A stretch of DNA of 64,000 nt from Rhabdornis inornatus. Its lineage: Eukaryota > Chordata > Aves > Passeriformes > Rhabdornithidae. Position numbers and translations under genes: made by a program. Every line of letters begins with the position of its first letter. Position 1 is the stretch's first letter. This document shows positions 1 through 11,700 of this stretch, one piece after another. Below the pieces are notes generated by a model. That model made no database searches and was not told the DNA's origin. It was given only the letters and a program-made list of their open reading frames with translations. The stretch lies in the NCBI GenBank assembly GCA_013397075.1, contig VWZS01009947.1, forward strand, positions 1,984,001 through 2,048,000, read 5' to 3'.

Positions 1-1197
1 CTCTTCCTGGTGCATCCTACTGCTTTTCTCTTTCTGACTGAGCACCGTTTACAATAGGAATAACTACTTGCTAATTAGGGGCTATATCTATTAATTGCTT
101 GTTTGTTAGAGCACGACTGAGCTGCCAGCCGCTCTTTGGGCCGTATCTTTTGATTATTACTTTTTTTTTTAATTGCATTTTTGTCCAGGCAGTGACTTGT
201 TCACATGACAGCTCAGTGCTTGCCGGGTCCCGCGGGGAGCGGGTGTAGATGCAGGGCCGGGAGCCCCGGGGGCTGCGCGCCAAGCCCACGCGTGGCCGAG
301 ACGGGGGGTGCGCAGGGGCCAGCCCGGAGGAAGAGCCGGAGGGGAGCCGCTGTCGCTAAGGGACACCCGCATCCCGTCCGCGGGAGCCCCGGCTAGGGCA
401 GCGCTGAGGAAGAGGCGAGCCGGAGCCCGGCTCCCGGGAGCAGAGCGCGCCGCTAAGAGGGGTTTCCACGGCGCTGGCTCCGCTTTACGGTCTGGCTCAT
501 TGCTATGGACCCAGGCCAGGCACGGGTGGGCTCGTCAGCTCGGGGGCGAGCAGTTCTAGGCTTCCCAGAAGCAGCGTTTTATCTCCCTAGCAAAGGGATG
601 GCGAAGCAGGGCCCCGTGTAGCCCCCGCGGCTGGTGGTGATGCTCGGGGCCGGCACAGCATCCTCTTCCTCCTCCCGGCCTCTCGCCCGGGCCCTACGCG
701 GGGGTCAAGGGGAATTCAGCTTCCCCGCTCCGGGTTTCATGTAAGAGCATCACCACGGCGCGGGCGGGCAGTCCGGCGAGCACCGCGGCCCCCGCGGCCA
801 CGCACCGGGCTGGGGCCCCGCACAGCACCCCCGCCCCGCAGGAGCGCCGCGCCACGCCGCTCCCTAGCAGCATGCACAAGGCAGCCCAGCCAGCCTGCAA
901 CCTACCTGGGGGGCCCCAAAAAACTTTGCTGGCACCAGCGTGCGCCAGCACGGGAGACGACCAGGAAACCTGAGCTGCCCCCCATCCCCTGGCATCTCAG
1001 GTCCCAGCCGGGAGAAGCCGACCTTGTCGCGAGGGTCCTGAGGATGAGAGTACCCCGGACTGACAACCGGTCTCCCGCCCGAAGCAAGTCCCTCTTCCTC
1101 CCACCCCTGCGGTCTTGTCTATAATTGGGCCGAGAAAGGCGTGGGGAGGTTCGCAGAATTGGGCAGGAGGCAGGGCTCTCCCCAGCACGCCCGCTTT

Positions 1198-1260
1198 AAT
1201 TGGCTCGGTTTTCATTCTTTTTTTTTTTTTTNGTACGGGGAAAACCTGGAAAGCCAATAG
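1198..1260. promoter_or_regulatory. Pair of opposed CCAAT-type boxes
   Basis: An inverted CCAAT motif (ATTGGCT, about 1199-1205) and a forward one (GCCAATAG, about 1252-1259) lie roughly 50 bp apart inside the CpG island, either side of a poly-T run with an ambiguous base at 1232. Paired NF-Y sites at this kind of spacing are common in CpG-island promoters. Whether this is the core promoter depends on the unknown start site, about 1.4 kb upstream of the start codon. Confidence 0.35.
1232..1232. other. Ambiguous base (N) after a poly-T run
   Basis: The only N in the window directly follows a homopolymer T tract (from about 1218). This is a typical sequencing or assembly ambiguity; the true tract length is uncertain. 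Confidence 0.95.
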
Positions 1261-1644
1261 AGCAGAAAACAAGGCGCGGCTGGCAGAGCCGACAGGCAGG
1301 GAGGTGCGAGGCGCCCTCGGGGCAGCCCCGCTGGCGGGCGCGGAGAGCCCCGGACGCCCCGTCGGGGGACGGCGGAGCGGAGCGCCCCGGGGCCGGCTGC
1401 GGAGTGGTGACGTTCCCGGCAACTTTTGCGGGAGATTCTGGCGCTCCAGGAAAAAGCGGTGGGGTAGAGACCTCCCAAGCGGTTTCCAGCTGGCGTCTGG
1501 CAGGAGTAGCTCAACTTTGTCCATCTTCTTGTCCCTCACTGTCAGCTACCTTCCAGTTGCAACCCGTTAGTTCCTACTAGGAGCTCCGGCAGCCGTCGAG
1601 GGAGAGAGACACGGGCCCCTGTACAGCTGCAAATCCTCTGCGAA

Positions 1645-1839
1645 GCGGGCGGAGGAGGCAAGCACGGAGGCGACGCACCCACACGGGGCTGGCACACATC
1701 ATCAGGGAAAGTTTTGAAGGGCGAAGGACCTGGCAGGTTGGGGAGGAGGCGAGCAGAGCCGGGCTGAGCTGCAGGCGCAGCGAGGGTGCGTGGTCTGCCT
1801 GCTCCTCGGTTGTTTCTCCCTTCAGGCTGGTTGGGGCGG
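1645..1839 (+). promoter_or_regulatory. GC boxes (Sp1/KLF-type)
   Basis: GCGGGCGG at 1645-1652 and GGGGCGG at 1833-1839 are canonical GC boxes within the CpG island, about 0.8-1.0 kb upstream of the MDGA1 start codon. They are consistent with a promoter or proximal 5' UTR region but are frequent by chance in such GC-rich DNA. Confidence 0.35.
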
Positions 1840-2380
1840 TGCAGTGCAGCTGGGGGAGCTCTTGGGAGCCGCTTTAAAAAAAAAAAAAATCCTTCCTGGA
1901 TTTGATTAATTACAACAATCCCCTCCTCAGAAGATCTGGAAAAAAGGAGCGAGAATCACCTATCCCTTCCTCCGCCTTTCAGCAGCTGGCTCCTACCCCC
2001 CACCCTCTCTTCCCCTCTTTTTCTCCACCTCCTTCTCCTTCTCCCGTCCGCTCCAGGGGCTGCGGCCAGAGCCTCGTCAGGAGGAGGGAGGGTGAGGACT
2101 CACTCAAGTTGGCCCCAGTTGGCAGCACTTCGGGCAGCGCGGGACTTGGGGCAGCGCTCGGCAGCTCCCGCTGAACAAAGGAGCCTGTTTCCCGCAGAGA
2201 TCGGGGGATAGCGCCGGGCTGGCCCGGGCCCTGCCCCTGCCCTAGCCCGGTGCCGGTCCGGTGCCCCCGGGCTGGCCTTTCCCTGTACCGCGAGTGCGGG
2301 CGCGGCTGCCTGTTCGCCTGGAGATCCTCGAGCAACCTGGCGAGGGGGAGCGGGAAGCGGCACGCTGCGTTTCTGCCCTC

Positions 2381-2445
2381 CCTGCCTCCTTCTCGCTCTC
2401 TCCCTCCTTTCTTTCTTTTTATCTTTCTTTTTTTTTTTTTTCCCC
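2381..2445 (+). repeat. Polypyrimidine tract in the 5' UTR or flank
   Basis: An almost pure C/T stretch ending in a run of Ts, about 200 bp upstream of the start codon. A related CT-rich tract lies at about 1990-2050. Such mirror-like homopyrimidine tracts can form non-B DNA and may cause sequencing drop-out. No coding potential. Confidence 0.7.
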
Positions 2446-2536
2446 TAAATTTTAAATTTTACCCCCGGGCGGCCCCTGTGCGGGGGGTCCCTTCCTCCGC
2501 CCGAGGGGCGCCGGTGCCCGGCGCGGAGCGGGGCGC

Positions 2537-2644
2537 ATGGGGCGGCGTTTCAGGAGGCTTTCGGCTGCTCCTTGCTCTCCCGCCGGATGCTGCCTGAGCT
2601 GTTTTGGCTGTTTTTCTTCGCCGGCGATGAAGGCTCTGCCTTGA
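2537..2644 (+). other. Upstream ORF ending 2 nt before the MDGA1 start
   Basis: ATG at 2537 opens a 35-codon frame, offset from the MDGA1 frame, and closes with TGA at 2642-2644. The MDGA1 ATG is at 2647, leaving two bases between stop and start. The start context is weak to moderate (C at -3, G at +4). The peptide is cysteine- and serine-rich and unlike anything I recognise. If the mRNA begins upstream of 2537, scanning ribosomes would meet it just before the main start, so it could lower translation or work by reinitiation. Presence in the mRNA is inferred. Confidence 0.45.
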
Positions 2645-2646
2645 AG

Positions 2647-2713
2647 ATGGACATGATCTGTTTTTTATTGCTGTCTCTGGTGCCGGTGTACAGCAGGGGA
2701 CAAGGAGTGTACG
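2647..2713 (+). CDS. MDGA1: MDGA1 coding exon 1 (signal peptide)
   Basis: This exon encodes 22 codons plus one base. The reading MDMICFLLLSLVPVYSRG is a classic secretion signal with a hydrophobic core, followed by QGVY, the conserved mature N-terminus of MDGA proteins. The start at 2647 was chosen because its length matches the known MDGA1 leader and its context is strong (A at -3, G at +4). An in-frame ATG at 2587 has a poor context (C at -3 and +4) and would add 20 residues. The donor is ACG|GTAAGA at 2713/2714, phase 1. The 5' UTR start cannot be located from sequence alone; exon 1 extends upstream for an unknown distance within the CpG island. Confidence 0.92.
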
Positions 2714-5700
2714 GTAAGAGACGCTGTCGCTGTTTGCGAAGGAGGGGTGAGGGGTGGGGGGCGAGGGTGCGGACAGCGGCGGTGGGATCAAAGTTAAAAA
2801 GCACCTGCAGGAGAAAGTAAATTATGCCGCCGAACCTCGTCTCAGCCTGAGCGGAGAGACTGACGCAGCAATAGGGCTTCCAGCCCCTGTAGCTACTTCA
2901 TAATTCCTCGCCGTAACCTCTGGCCGCCTCCCATGTACGAGTCCGCCGAGATGGCACGCAGGGAGCGCCGGCGGGACTGCCGCCGGGGGAGCGACTGGAG
3001 CCCCGGCCCTGCCTCTCCGCTCCCCACCCGCCTGGCGTGGGGACGCCACGCTGATGCCGGCGGGGGCGGCTCCGGGAGCACCTCCGAGTTGCATTTTCTT
3101 TGGGGCAGGGGGAGGACGGAGGATCCCTTCCCGGCGATGCGCTTGCGGGTTTTCTTGGTCTCAGGACCACCGGCACGGGGAAGCAGGGAGAAGGGCGGCC
3201 GGGCTTCCCGGTCTCGCTCCGTGGGTGCCGGGGACTGCCCGCTCCCGCCACCGGCACGGCTCCCCCCGGCTCGGCGGGGCCGGCTCCCCGCTGCTCCCCA
3301 CGGCCAGCCCCGCCGGGCTCCCCAGGAGGGCGAGGCGAGGCTGGTTTTACACCCTGTGGAACTTTGCTGCTGATTTTCTTCTTAAGGTGATGGAGATGAG
3401 TGGGTGGTGGTCTGTGCCAGAGATGATGCTGAGCTGCTTGATTTTTTTTCCTTTTTTCCTATCATTATTTTTTTTTTACATTTACGGAGCTTACTTCCTC
3501 TCCTTGCTTGCAGGCAGGGTGGCAAATGGCGAGCTCGGGTGGTCTTCTCATGAGCGGTCTGGTTTCTGCAGCCCCTCAGTGCGATGGCAGAGGCGGGGGA
3601 TGACACCCCGTGCCACCGAGCACAAGTCCCGGGCTGAGAGAACACCCAGGATTTACTTTAGCCAGGCGTGCAGCCCCCCTTTCTCTCTCCCAGCCCTCTC
3701 TGAATTCTTGCTTTACAAGATCTGCATTTCCAATACACTGGGAAAAAATAAATAAAAGCAACCCACAAGACTTGTCTCTCATAACAAGCCGGCTTTATCT
3801 TAGCTTATAACTCAGTTGTGCGTTGCTGTTAAGTCCTTCTGGAAGGCATGCCACTGCCTCTAACAAGCCAAGCTCTCTGAGCTCTGAAGAGAGACCCTAG
3901 TGAGAGAATCCAGCCCCCCCGCTCCCTCTTTTTTAACAGCACGCAGCCAGTCTCTTGTGTGAGCTCTGGCAAAGATCAGTTCAGTCTCACTGACTATGGG
4001 TAAGTCTTTGTAGGTCACTTTTTAATGATGTATTTCTTTAATGGAAACAATTCCTCCTTTCTCCTTGAGGACTGGGATGTTAATTTGAGTTTGGGTCTGT
4101 TTCGTAAAATAACCATTTTAAATAGAGAGTGTTTAGATTCCTTTATTTTTTTCTTTCTTCTTCTCAGTATATGTGTTTTCTCCCAATCTGTATATCCAGA
4201 TGAAAATTGTATGACCCTTGAAAGGCTAGAAAAATGAGGAGTAGAATGACTTTGTGGTACGGAAACCTGGTCAGGGCATATAATTTAATCCTTTAAAACA
4301 TGTAATCTGCTTCTAGCTGAACTTTTATTATTTCACTTCAGTGTGTTTGCTGCTGAATAGCTTTAAGTTGCTGTAAATGGACTCACTGCTGCTTAGGATT
4401 GTAGCAAGAGGGACAGAGCTTAAAACCAGGTTTGCTTAAATGTGCTTTAGAGGGCTGCCTGTTGTATTTTTTCATACACTTCAGTGAACTTGCATTTGAC
4501 AGAGCTGCTGCTATTAGATCTTCAGAATAACTTACTGATGTTTTTGTCTTTTTTTCTCAGAGAGAGATTGAAGAAGCTGTGTACAAAAGAAAGCACAGAT
4601 GCAGACATACACATCCTTTTAAGCCAGAATGGTCCACTACTTCTGTCTGTTCTCTTACTTAGCTACACAAAGGGGAAACCTACTGTTTTCCTTCTTCTTC
4701 CCACCCCTACCTCTTCAAACTATCAAACAAAAGCCTTAATTTGCAGTTGTCACTGAGTGCAGCCCAGAGCAGTGTCTTGTGGAATCAGCACACTGCAAAC
4801 TTGGACGGTGACTAATAGTTTTCATATTGTCCTTACCAATTCTGCCTTCAGTCCACTACCCTGGGCTGATTTCGTGCCTTCTGCAGCCAGCACTGTTTCT
4901 TTGGATGTGAGATGGCTGTTACTGATGGCTCAAGTAGAGCTGGATTAATATTGTTCTATGTACAAGGATAAATAAAAAGCAGGATTAGAAATTAGTCCCA
5001 CTGCCCACCCCCCCCACTTGGGTTTTTCCTCTATGTTGGTCTCTTGCCATATCTTGAAGCTGTACTTCAGCATTCTGTGTTGTGAATGTCGATCTCATGT
5101 GGCACCTAATGTAAAAATTATGGGAACTCAAGTGTCACAGTTCAGATCTCTTTTGCTGCTTTTACATATTGGCAGTGGAGACTGGGGGAAGACAGCTATA
5201 TGGGTCTATAAATATATTTTACTTTAGTAAATCTCCTGAGATTAAATCAGATTAAACAAGATAAAGTATCCATGTGATGTACCCTTTAAATAATACACCC
5301 ACATGGATGCACACAAAAGACCTCTGTCTGGGAGAGCAGAGTTGTTGGAGAGGTTTATTGAGATGAATGGTATAAATAAAATGTGTATAAGGGGGTTTCT
5401 GGGAAAGAAGCATTTGCAATCGAGGTGCAATTTAATTAGGAGTCAAGGTGCTTTTTGCCTAGTACCTGAAGAGGCTTGTTATATAAATTGACATTTGTTG
5501 TAATGACTGAAGTGTGTCTGAAACCCTCTTCTCATTAGCTGATCCCATTCTTTCAGCCTTGTTTGTTGCAGTGAGACAAGGCTGGCCTGATGGGGAAGGC
5601 AATTCAGCAGGCTGCCAAGAGGCAACTTTTACCAGTCTTTTGTGGTAGCTTATTTCCCAGACTGCATGTGCTTTTCAGTCCTGGTGTGCTAATGCAGCTG

Positions 5701-8700
5701 GTCAAGATGAGAAGCCAACTGTTATAGATCTCTAGAAAATGTCAGAATTGAGGAGGAGGAAGGAAGAGGTAAGGAGACAGGGGATTTGCCCTTCACACCT
5801 TGGAGTTATCAACACTTAAAGACTAAGTTAGACTGAGGGGAGGGTTGGGGTGTGGTGGTGGCATTCAAAGGGAAAAGTATGCCTCTAGCCTCCCATTCTG
5901 TCTTCTAGATTCCAGAACTTGGGTAGCTCTGGTTTGGTGTGCACAGTGCTGCTGCTGTGCTTGCTCCATGTGCAGTGTATAATTAACCTTTCTGGGTTGT
6001 TTCGCAATTAGCACAGTCCCGCTGATCAGCAGCAGCCTTTCAGGCAGAATAAAAAAAGTGGGATGTTTTGTCCCCTGCCTCTCCTAATTCAGCTGCAGAA
6101 AAGGCATTGCAGGAATGGGCATCACGGTGTGTGGTGAGGGGCTACACACAGCAAGGTGATGGAAAGGGAATAAAAAGGAAATGTTTAGGCTGGGCAGCAA
6201 GGAAAGCTGCCTGGCACCATGAGCAGAGGGACTGGATGGGCTATGCTTGAACTGGTGGGATGAAGCACTTGGAGTGTCAAGTGCTGCCCTGGCCCCAGAA
6301 GTGGGGAATGAATGACCTGTGAAGGCTCTTTGTTTTAAGAGACACCATTACATTGAATCGACTCTGAGATGTCACTACAGACAGAAAAAAACCGAACAAA
6401 CCCAAACTAGTGGAAGACTTTTTTCTTGTGTCTGCGATGGAGGAGTGTCATAGTAAAATATATCCAGTGTTTAGGCCATAAACATCCACACTTTTAAATT
6501 TCATGTACACATGACATGATTTGTTTCCTGCTCCTTTTACCTTGCTTTTTTTTTGTTTGTTTTTTTTTTGTTTTGTTTTGGTTTTTTGTTTTTGTTTGTT
6601 TGTTTGTTTTGTTTTGTTTTGTTTGTTTGTTTGTTTCTGAAGTAAAAACACTTTTCCTAGAGTTTTTTTAATGTAGGCTGCCTCACACCCTCTTGCAACC
6701 TGTATGCATCCATGTCTTCTGCTGACAGTTTCTGGGTCACAGGCACTCTAATGTCACCTGGAGCCTGCTGATCTGAATCCATCCTTCTCATGTGCCTCTG
6801 CCTAGGGCTGTTTTGCCAGCAGTAACAGGGGGCCAAGATGCGGAGTTCTTCAGCTACCTTGCTGAAATCTCAGTGCACCCTGTGTCCTCAGAAATGGCTG
6901 AAGAGATTGCTGGCTAAAGGAATGATGGAGCTGGCTCCTGTGAGCCACTTCTTGGCTGATTGTGTTGGGAAAATGCAATGCTTGAGCACGGTGGCTCTCC
7001 AAATTAAATCTGTGTGTGTGTGTATACATATATACATGGATGTGCACACATCCTTTGTGCTCAGTAATTTCTCTTTGTTGTGCAGCTCTTAAATCTATGT
7101 TGGCCTAGGCTGTATACAGTCTTTTGAGGAATGAGTTTTCTAACTGGAGTGCTATAGGACTAGTTTCACCAATGGACTGGGTTGGTCCAAGATTTGCATA
7201 GCTCTTGATCAGCTCTTTAAGGTCAAGGCATTAAATCTGCCCAGCTCAGTGCTCAGAATGCCTTGCTGTTCTTCAGTTGTAATGTGTCAGATTCACTCTT
7301 CTGTGACACTAGAACCCCTGGTTTTAGGTCAGGTCAGTAGCTTCACACACCAGATAAGCCCTCAATTGACTTTAATATGCAGTACTAGAAAACTGACATT
7401 ATCCTCTTGACAGGTTGTTTGCAACTTGCTGGATGAAGTCAAAATATTTCACTATAGGTGTCATCAGAAACCACCATCCTATGCTAATTTTTGTGGGAAC
7501 ATGAAGACAGATGTTGAATAATTTGACATGAGCAGCACAGCTTTTAAAATTATCACCGTGTCAGGTTCATACTGGAGTTTATGAAATATATATGTATGAT
7601 TTCAGATGAGTTTGAAAGAGGGGAAGGTAGGTGTAGTAAGTGACTCCCAGTAAGTGGAAGATGCAGCACAGGATGGCTCTGGAGGCTCAAGACAGTAATT
7701 CAGTAGTGGCAGTAAGGGGTGCTGTGCTGCTGAGGCTGCTATTCTTATTTTAAAGTAAAGATAAAAATGATTTCCATGCTGGTAACTCAGGGATCTTGTG
7801 ACACTTCCCATCAACCAGAAGCCCTACTGTTTTGCCTATGTTTTGATGAGTTACTGCTATTCTGCTTGCTTGAATAGAGCGGTTTCAGGCTTCCAGTCCC
7901 TCCCTCCATACACACTGTGCTCTCTTGGTTCATTAAACATAGTCTATTAGCATTAAGCTAAGAACCATGCCTGCATGGCTATGGCTTGTTATCAGAAGGG
8001 CAGAGGTGGGGGAGGTGGGGGAAAATTGCCTTCTGCCCAGTGCCAGTGTGCTGATAAAAGCAACAGGGAGAGATGCATTTCTACAAGAGAAAGAGACCTT
8101 AGGGTGGAAGGTGTTTCTTACTCTGTTCATGGAAATGTCCCGAACCCTACCTACAAAAGGCTTTTTTAGGTGGCGTAAGCTAAGTCCACAGGCAACTGGT
8201 TTGCATGTGCAGCTCTGGAGTTCATTGGTGAAGTTCTCATCAGGTGAGATGTTGGTATCTTTTGTACAGACGGGTTGCTGTGTTGTGTCATCAGAAGGGC
8301 CTGTGTTTTGCTGTGGGGAAGATGAGCCCCTAGACAAGAGAGAGTGGATGATGTTGGTTTGTTCTTGGAAAGGCTGTGGGTACCCACATCTGGTGATACG
8401 ACGTATGTTTCTTTAGGCCATACCTGGTAGCCCAGATCTTAGGTATGCTGAAACTGTTAAGAAAACTTTGACACCGTTTCTGCTCTCAAGCAGTCAAGGT
8501 GAGCACACCCAGTGCTTGTGTCCCAGACACTTTTTGCTGATCATCATCCTCTGGTATGGTACAGGTTTAAATTCAAAAGGGTAAAATATGCCAGTGTCCC
8601 CTGGGCTTGTGGAGGAAAGGGGAGAGCTATGGTATTGACAACAAACAGCAGAATGCTGATCTGGGAAGTCCTTCAGGATCCACCAGAGAGAGTGATGTGC

Positions 8701-11700
8701 TGAGAAGTGGAAAAAGAAAATTTATGTGTTTTGTGTCTTTGTGCCCATGTCTAACTGATGAGATTTTTACCCTGGTGGGATTCAAAGTACTTGGATTTGA
8801 AAAGAAAAAAGAGCTTTCATCTGCCCCTCATTTGGGAAGGTGATTGATGAAACAACAAAAGTTTGTTTCTTATAGCTAAGCACTTGCCTACTGTTTAAAA
8901 GAAGAAATTAAATGTGTGACAATCGCGGAGCTGAGGCTCAAAAGTGGTGCTTTAAAGACCTAGGAAAGAGCTCGGCAAGTGGGGCAGGAAAAGGAGATCC
9001 TGGGCTACAGCCGATCTTGTCTCAGCGAAATTCAAGCAGGAGAAGGGCTGTTACCACCAGGTTAGCTGGGACAGCGCATGATGGGAGGCAGAGCGCCTCG
9101 GTGCCCAGTGTCTGGTGTTTCTCGGAACGAGGGGTTAGATTCCTGCTTCTTTTCCGTAACTTCTGCCCAGGTAGAAAGCGCGGCCGCAGGCGGCTCCTGC
9201 TTCCCCTCCCACCCGAGGAAAAGGCTGCCCGTCCTTCCCCGTCCTGGCGGTGGGGTTCCTCTCCAGCTGTGGCTGCGGAGCACATCTGGCCGCGCCTCCG
9301 CCGCTGCCCGGCAGAGGGAGGCGTTGCACGGCCCCGGCGGGGCTGCCCGGCGAGCGCCCCTTTCCCGGGATACAGACCCCGGGATTTCCTCGGGACACGC
9401 TCCCGCTAAGGCAGCCGTGTCCCGGCCGGACACGCGTGGCGCGTGTTCCCCGTGGAGTGGGGAACGCCCGCAGGCGGCTCGTTCTTCCCGTGGCCACCTT
9501 GGCGGATTTCGGGCGGGACCCCGCTGTCCATCTTCCTGGCATCTGCCGAGAGGCTGTGCGGGAGCGAGCGCCCGGGATGGAGCTGCCGCCTCCGGGTTTT
9601 GGCGCTGGCAGCCTGCGCGTGGCTTTGCACCTGTCCCGGGTTTGTTTTAGGATCTGGAGCTGTGTCAGATTGTACCCAAGCATCACATAACCAACGCTCC
9701 CTCCCCGTCGTTTTGTTAATTTTTTTTTATCATTTCCCCTTTTCTGTTTGTTTTCCTCTCTTTCCTTCCTCTCTCATTCTCTCCTGGATTGTGAACATGC
9801 TATTCTTCCACTCCTTCTTGTCCATTTCCAAACAAAGACTATACACATAAGTGAGTGCAGGCCTCTTAAATCCTTCTTTAGGTTTTTCCTGATTTTTTTC
9901 TATTCTTCCTTTTTTTTTTTTTTCCTTAACATATCTGTGTAGTTGTGGTTTGGGGATTTTTGTTTTGTTTTGTTTTGCTTTGTTTGTTTAGGCTTTTGTT
10001 TGGTTGGTTTTGATTCTCGAAAAGGTAGGATTAAAGCAATCTGAATGGATATGAGGAAAGAGGGATGGCATGCATGGCCTTGCTCTGGAAGAGGAAGAAA
10101 AGACGGCAAGGTGATGTCTGACTATTGGGCTTTAAAATTCTCAGTTAAGGTAATTAATGTGATATATTTATAGTCTTGATTCTGTGATGCAGCAGGGCTG
10201 AGTGGCCCACAGCAGAGGTATAGGATAGATGCTGGTGTTTTGGCCCTTGGAAAACATGGCTTAGGGACCCTGTCCTAGAGCAACAGCATCTTCTGAGCAT
10301 TGTGGCTGCCTGCAGGGTGTTCTTTGCACTACTGTAGTTGCCATGCTGTATCCAAGATCGGTTTCTGACTACTAAAGCTTTAGTTTTAATGGCCGAATAC
10401 TATGGCCCATGGCTGGCAGAAGGAGGCACCTGAAGTTAACCAGGGAAGTAGAGAGGCAGCTGAATATAAATGATTAGTTCTTTAAATTTTCCGCTTGTTC
10501 CTCTAGAGTAGGCAATATAGTTACTCCAGTGTGTGCTTGTGACTGTATTCCCAAAATGACCAGAGAGCTTTATGGTTCTAGTAATGTTTGAACTCCTTTG
10601 AGAAGGATACTCCTTTTGTGAAGCACTCAATGTTCTCAGTATTGTGCTAGCAAGGAACAGCTGTGTGGACACAGTTATATATTTCAGTGATTGTGAATAG
10701 GGCAGGACAGCACCCTGGGGACAGCCGTGGCGCTGGAGTGGCCTGGTGATGTCAAGTCACCAGCACTGCTCTGTGAGCAGGTCATGGCTCTGTGCTGGGC
10801 TGCAGACCTCCAGGGAAAGGGTACATCGAGGTGGCAAGCAAGGACCTCAAGCAGCTTTTATTGCTCTGGCCAGCCTCTTGCTTTCTTGTGGCTCCTTTTT
10901 CTCTCGTGCTGCAAATCACTCATGGCTGTTACCCTTTGCTTTAGCTTGCACAGGGGAGACACCAGCAATGTAACTGAAAATCCTCCTGGCTGTGATCTGC
11001 TGGCTTGTGGTTTCTCTCCACTGTGGGCTGTAGTGTAGGACAAATGGCATCCAGATACTTTTTCTGGGTTCGTGTAAATGGAAGTGGCAGGGTGAGGATA
11101 GCAATTGACAAAGGTGCAGTAAGAACAGCAGTTTCTGAAGGCAAATTAGCAAATGTTGCCTAAAGAAGAACTGACAAAACATTGAAAGCTAAACTCAAGC
11201 TGTGAGAAAAGCTTTAGGATGTCTGCAGGTGGACATTTAATACAAGAGTAACTGCTTGCTATTGCAGCTCCTGTTTCAGAAGGAAATGGTCCTTCACTAA
11301 TTAGCGTAAATTGTTTTAAAATAAATGTGGATGGGAATCTTGTGCATCTCTTGTGTGCCTTTGTGACGAAATAAAAAGGAAAAACAAAGATGTGATTCAG
11401 ACAGATGTTTGAGAAACGTGTCAAAATGGGTTTTGCTTACAAATACTGTTTCACCTTCTGGTGCTTGTTGCGTGCCTTGCATGGCAGAAAAAGGCATTCA
11501 TAGATTTAGAGTGAAGAATGAGTGTATTTTCTTAAGTTTAATAAATGGATTATTCTGACTTGGAGCGTTCCTCAAAATAGCAAAAAAGTAAGAAGTTGAA
11601 CCTCATAAAAGTAACCGAGGAGCAAGAGCCAGCTGCAGATGGGAGACTGAATTCCCCTGCCAGTCAAGTGAATACATCTGGGGTTTTAAGAATATTTAAC

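Larger units (their letters stand above)
190..3360. promoter_or_regulatory. CpG island over the MDGA1 5' flank, exon 1 and start of intron 1
   Basis: CpG dinucleotides and G+C are visibly dense across this stretch, with short T-, A- or pyrimidine-rich interruptions (around 1215-1231, 1875-1889 and 2381-2445). It surrounds exon 1 and is the expected promoter of a brain-expressed gene. There is no convincing TATA box at a fixed distance from exon 1, which fits a dispersed CpG-island promoter. GC boxes (for example 1645-1652 and 1833-1839) and two CCAAT motifs near 1200 and 1253 lie inside. The transcription start cannot be fixed by eye. Confidence 0.8.

Noticed and set aside
3054..3755. Long open frame (233 codons) after exon 1
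   Set aside because: Lies in GC-rich intron start and a pyrimidine tract; no domain, and overlapping frames of similar length exist on both strands, so it is a composition effect.
9062..9690. Several overlapping open frames in the intron 1 CpG block
   Set aside because: GC-rich DNA has few stops; frames on both strands are equally long and none resembles a known protein.
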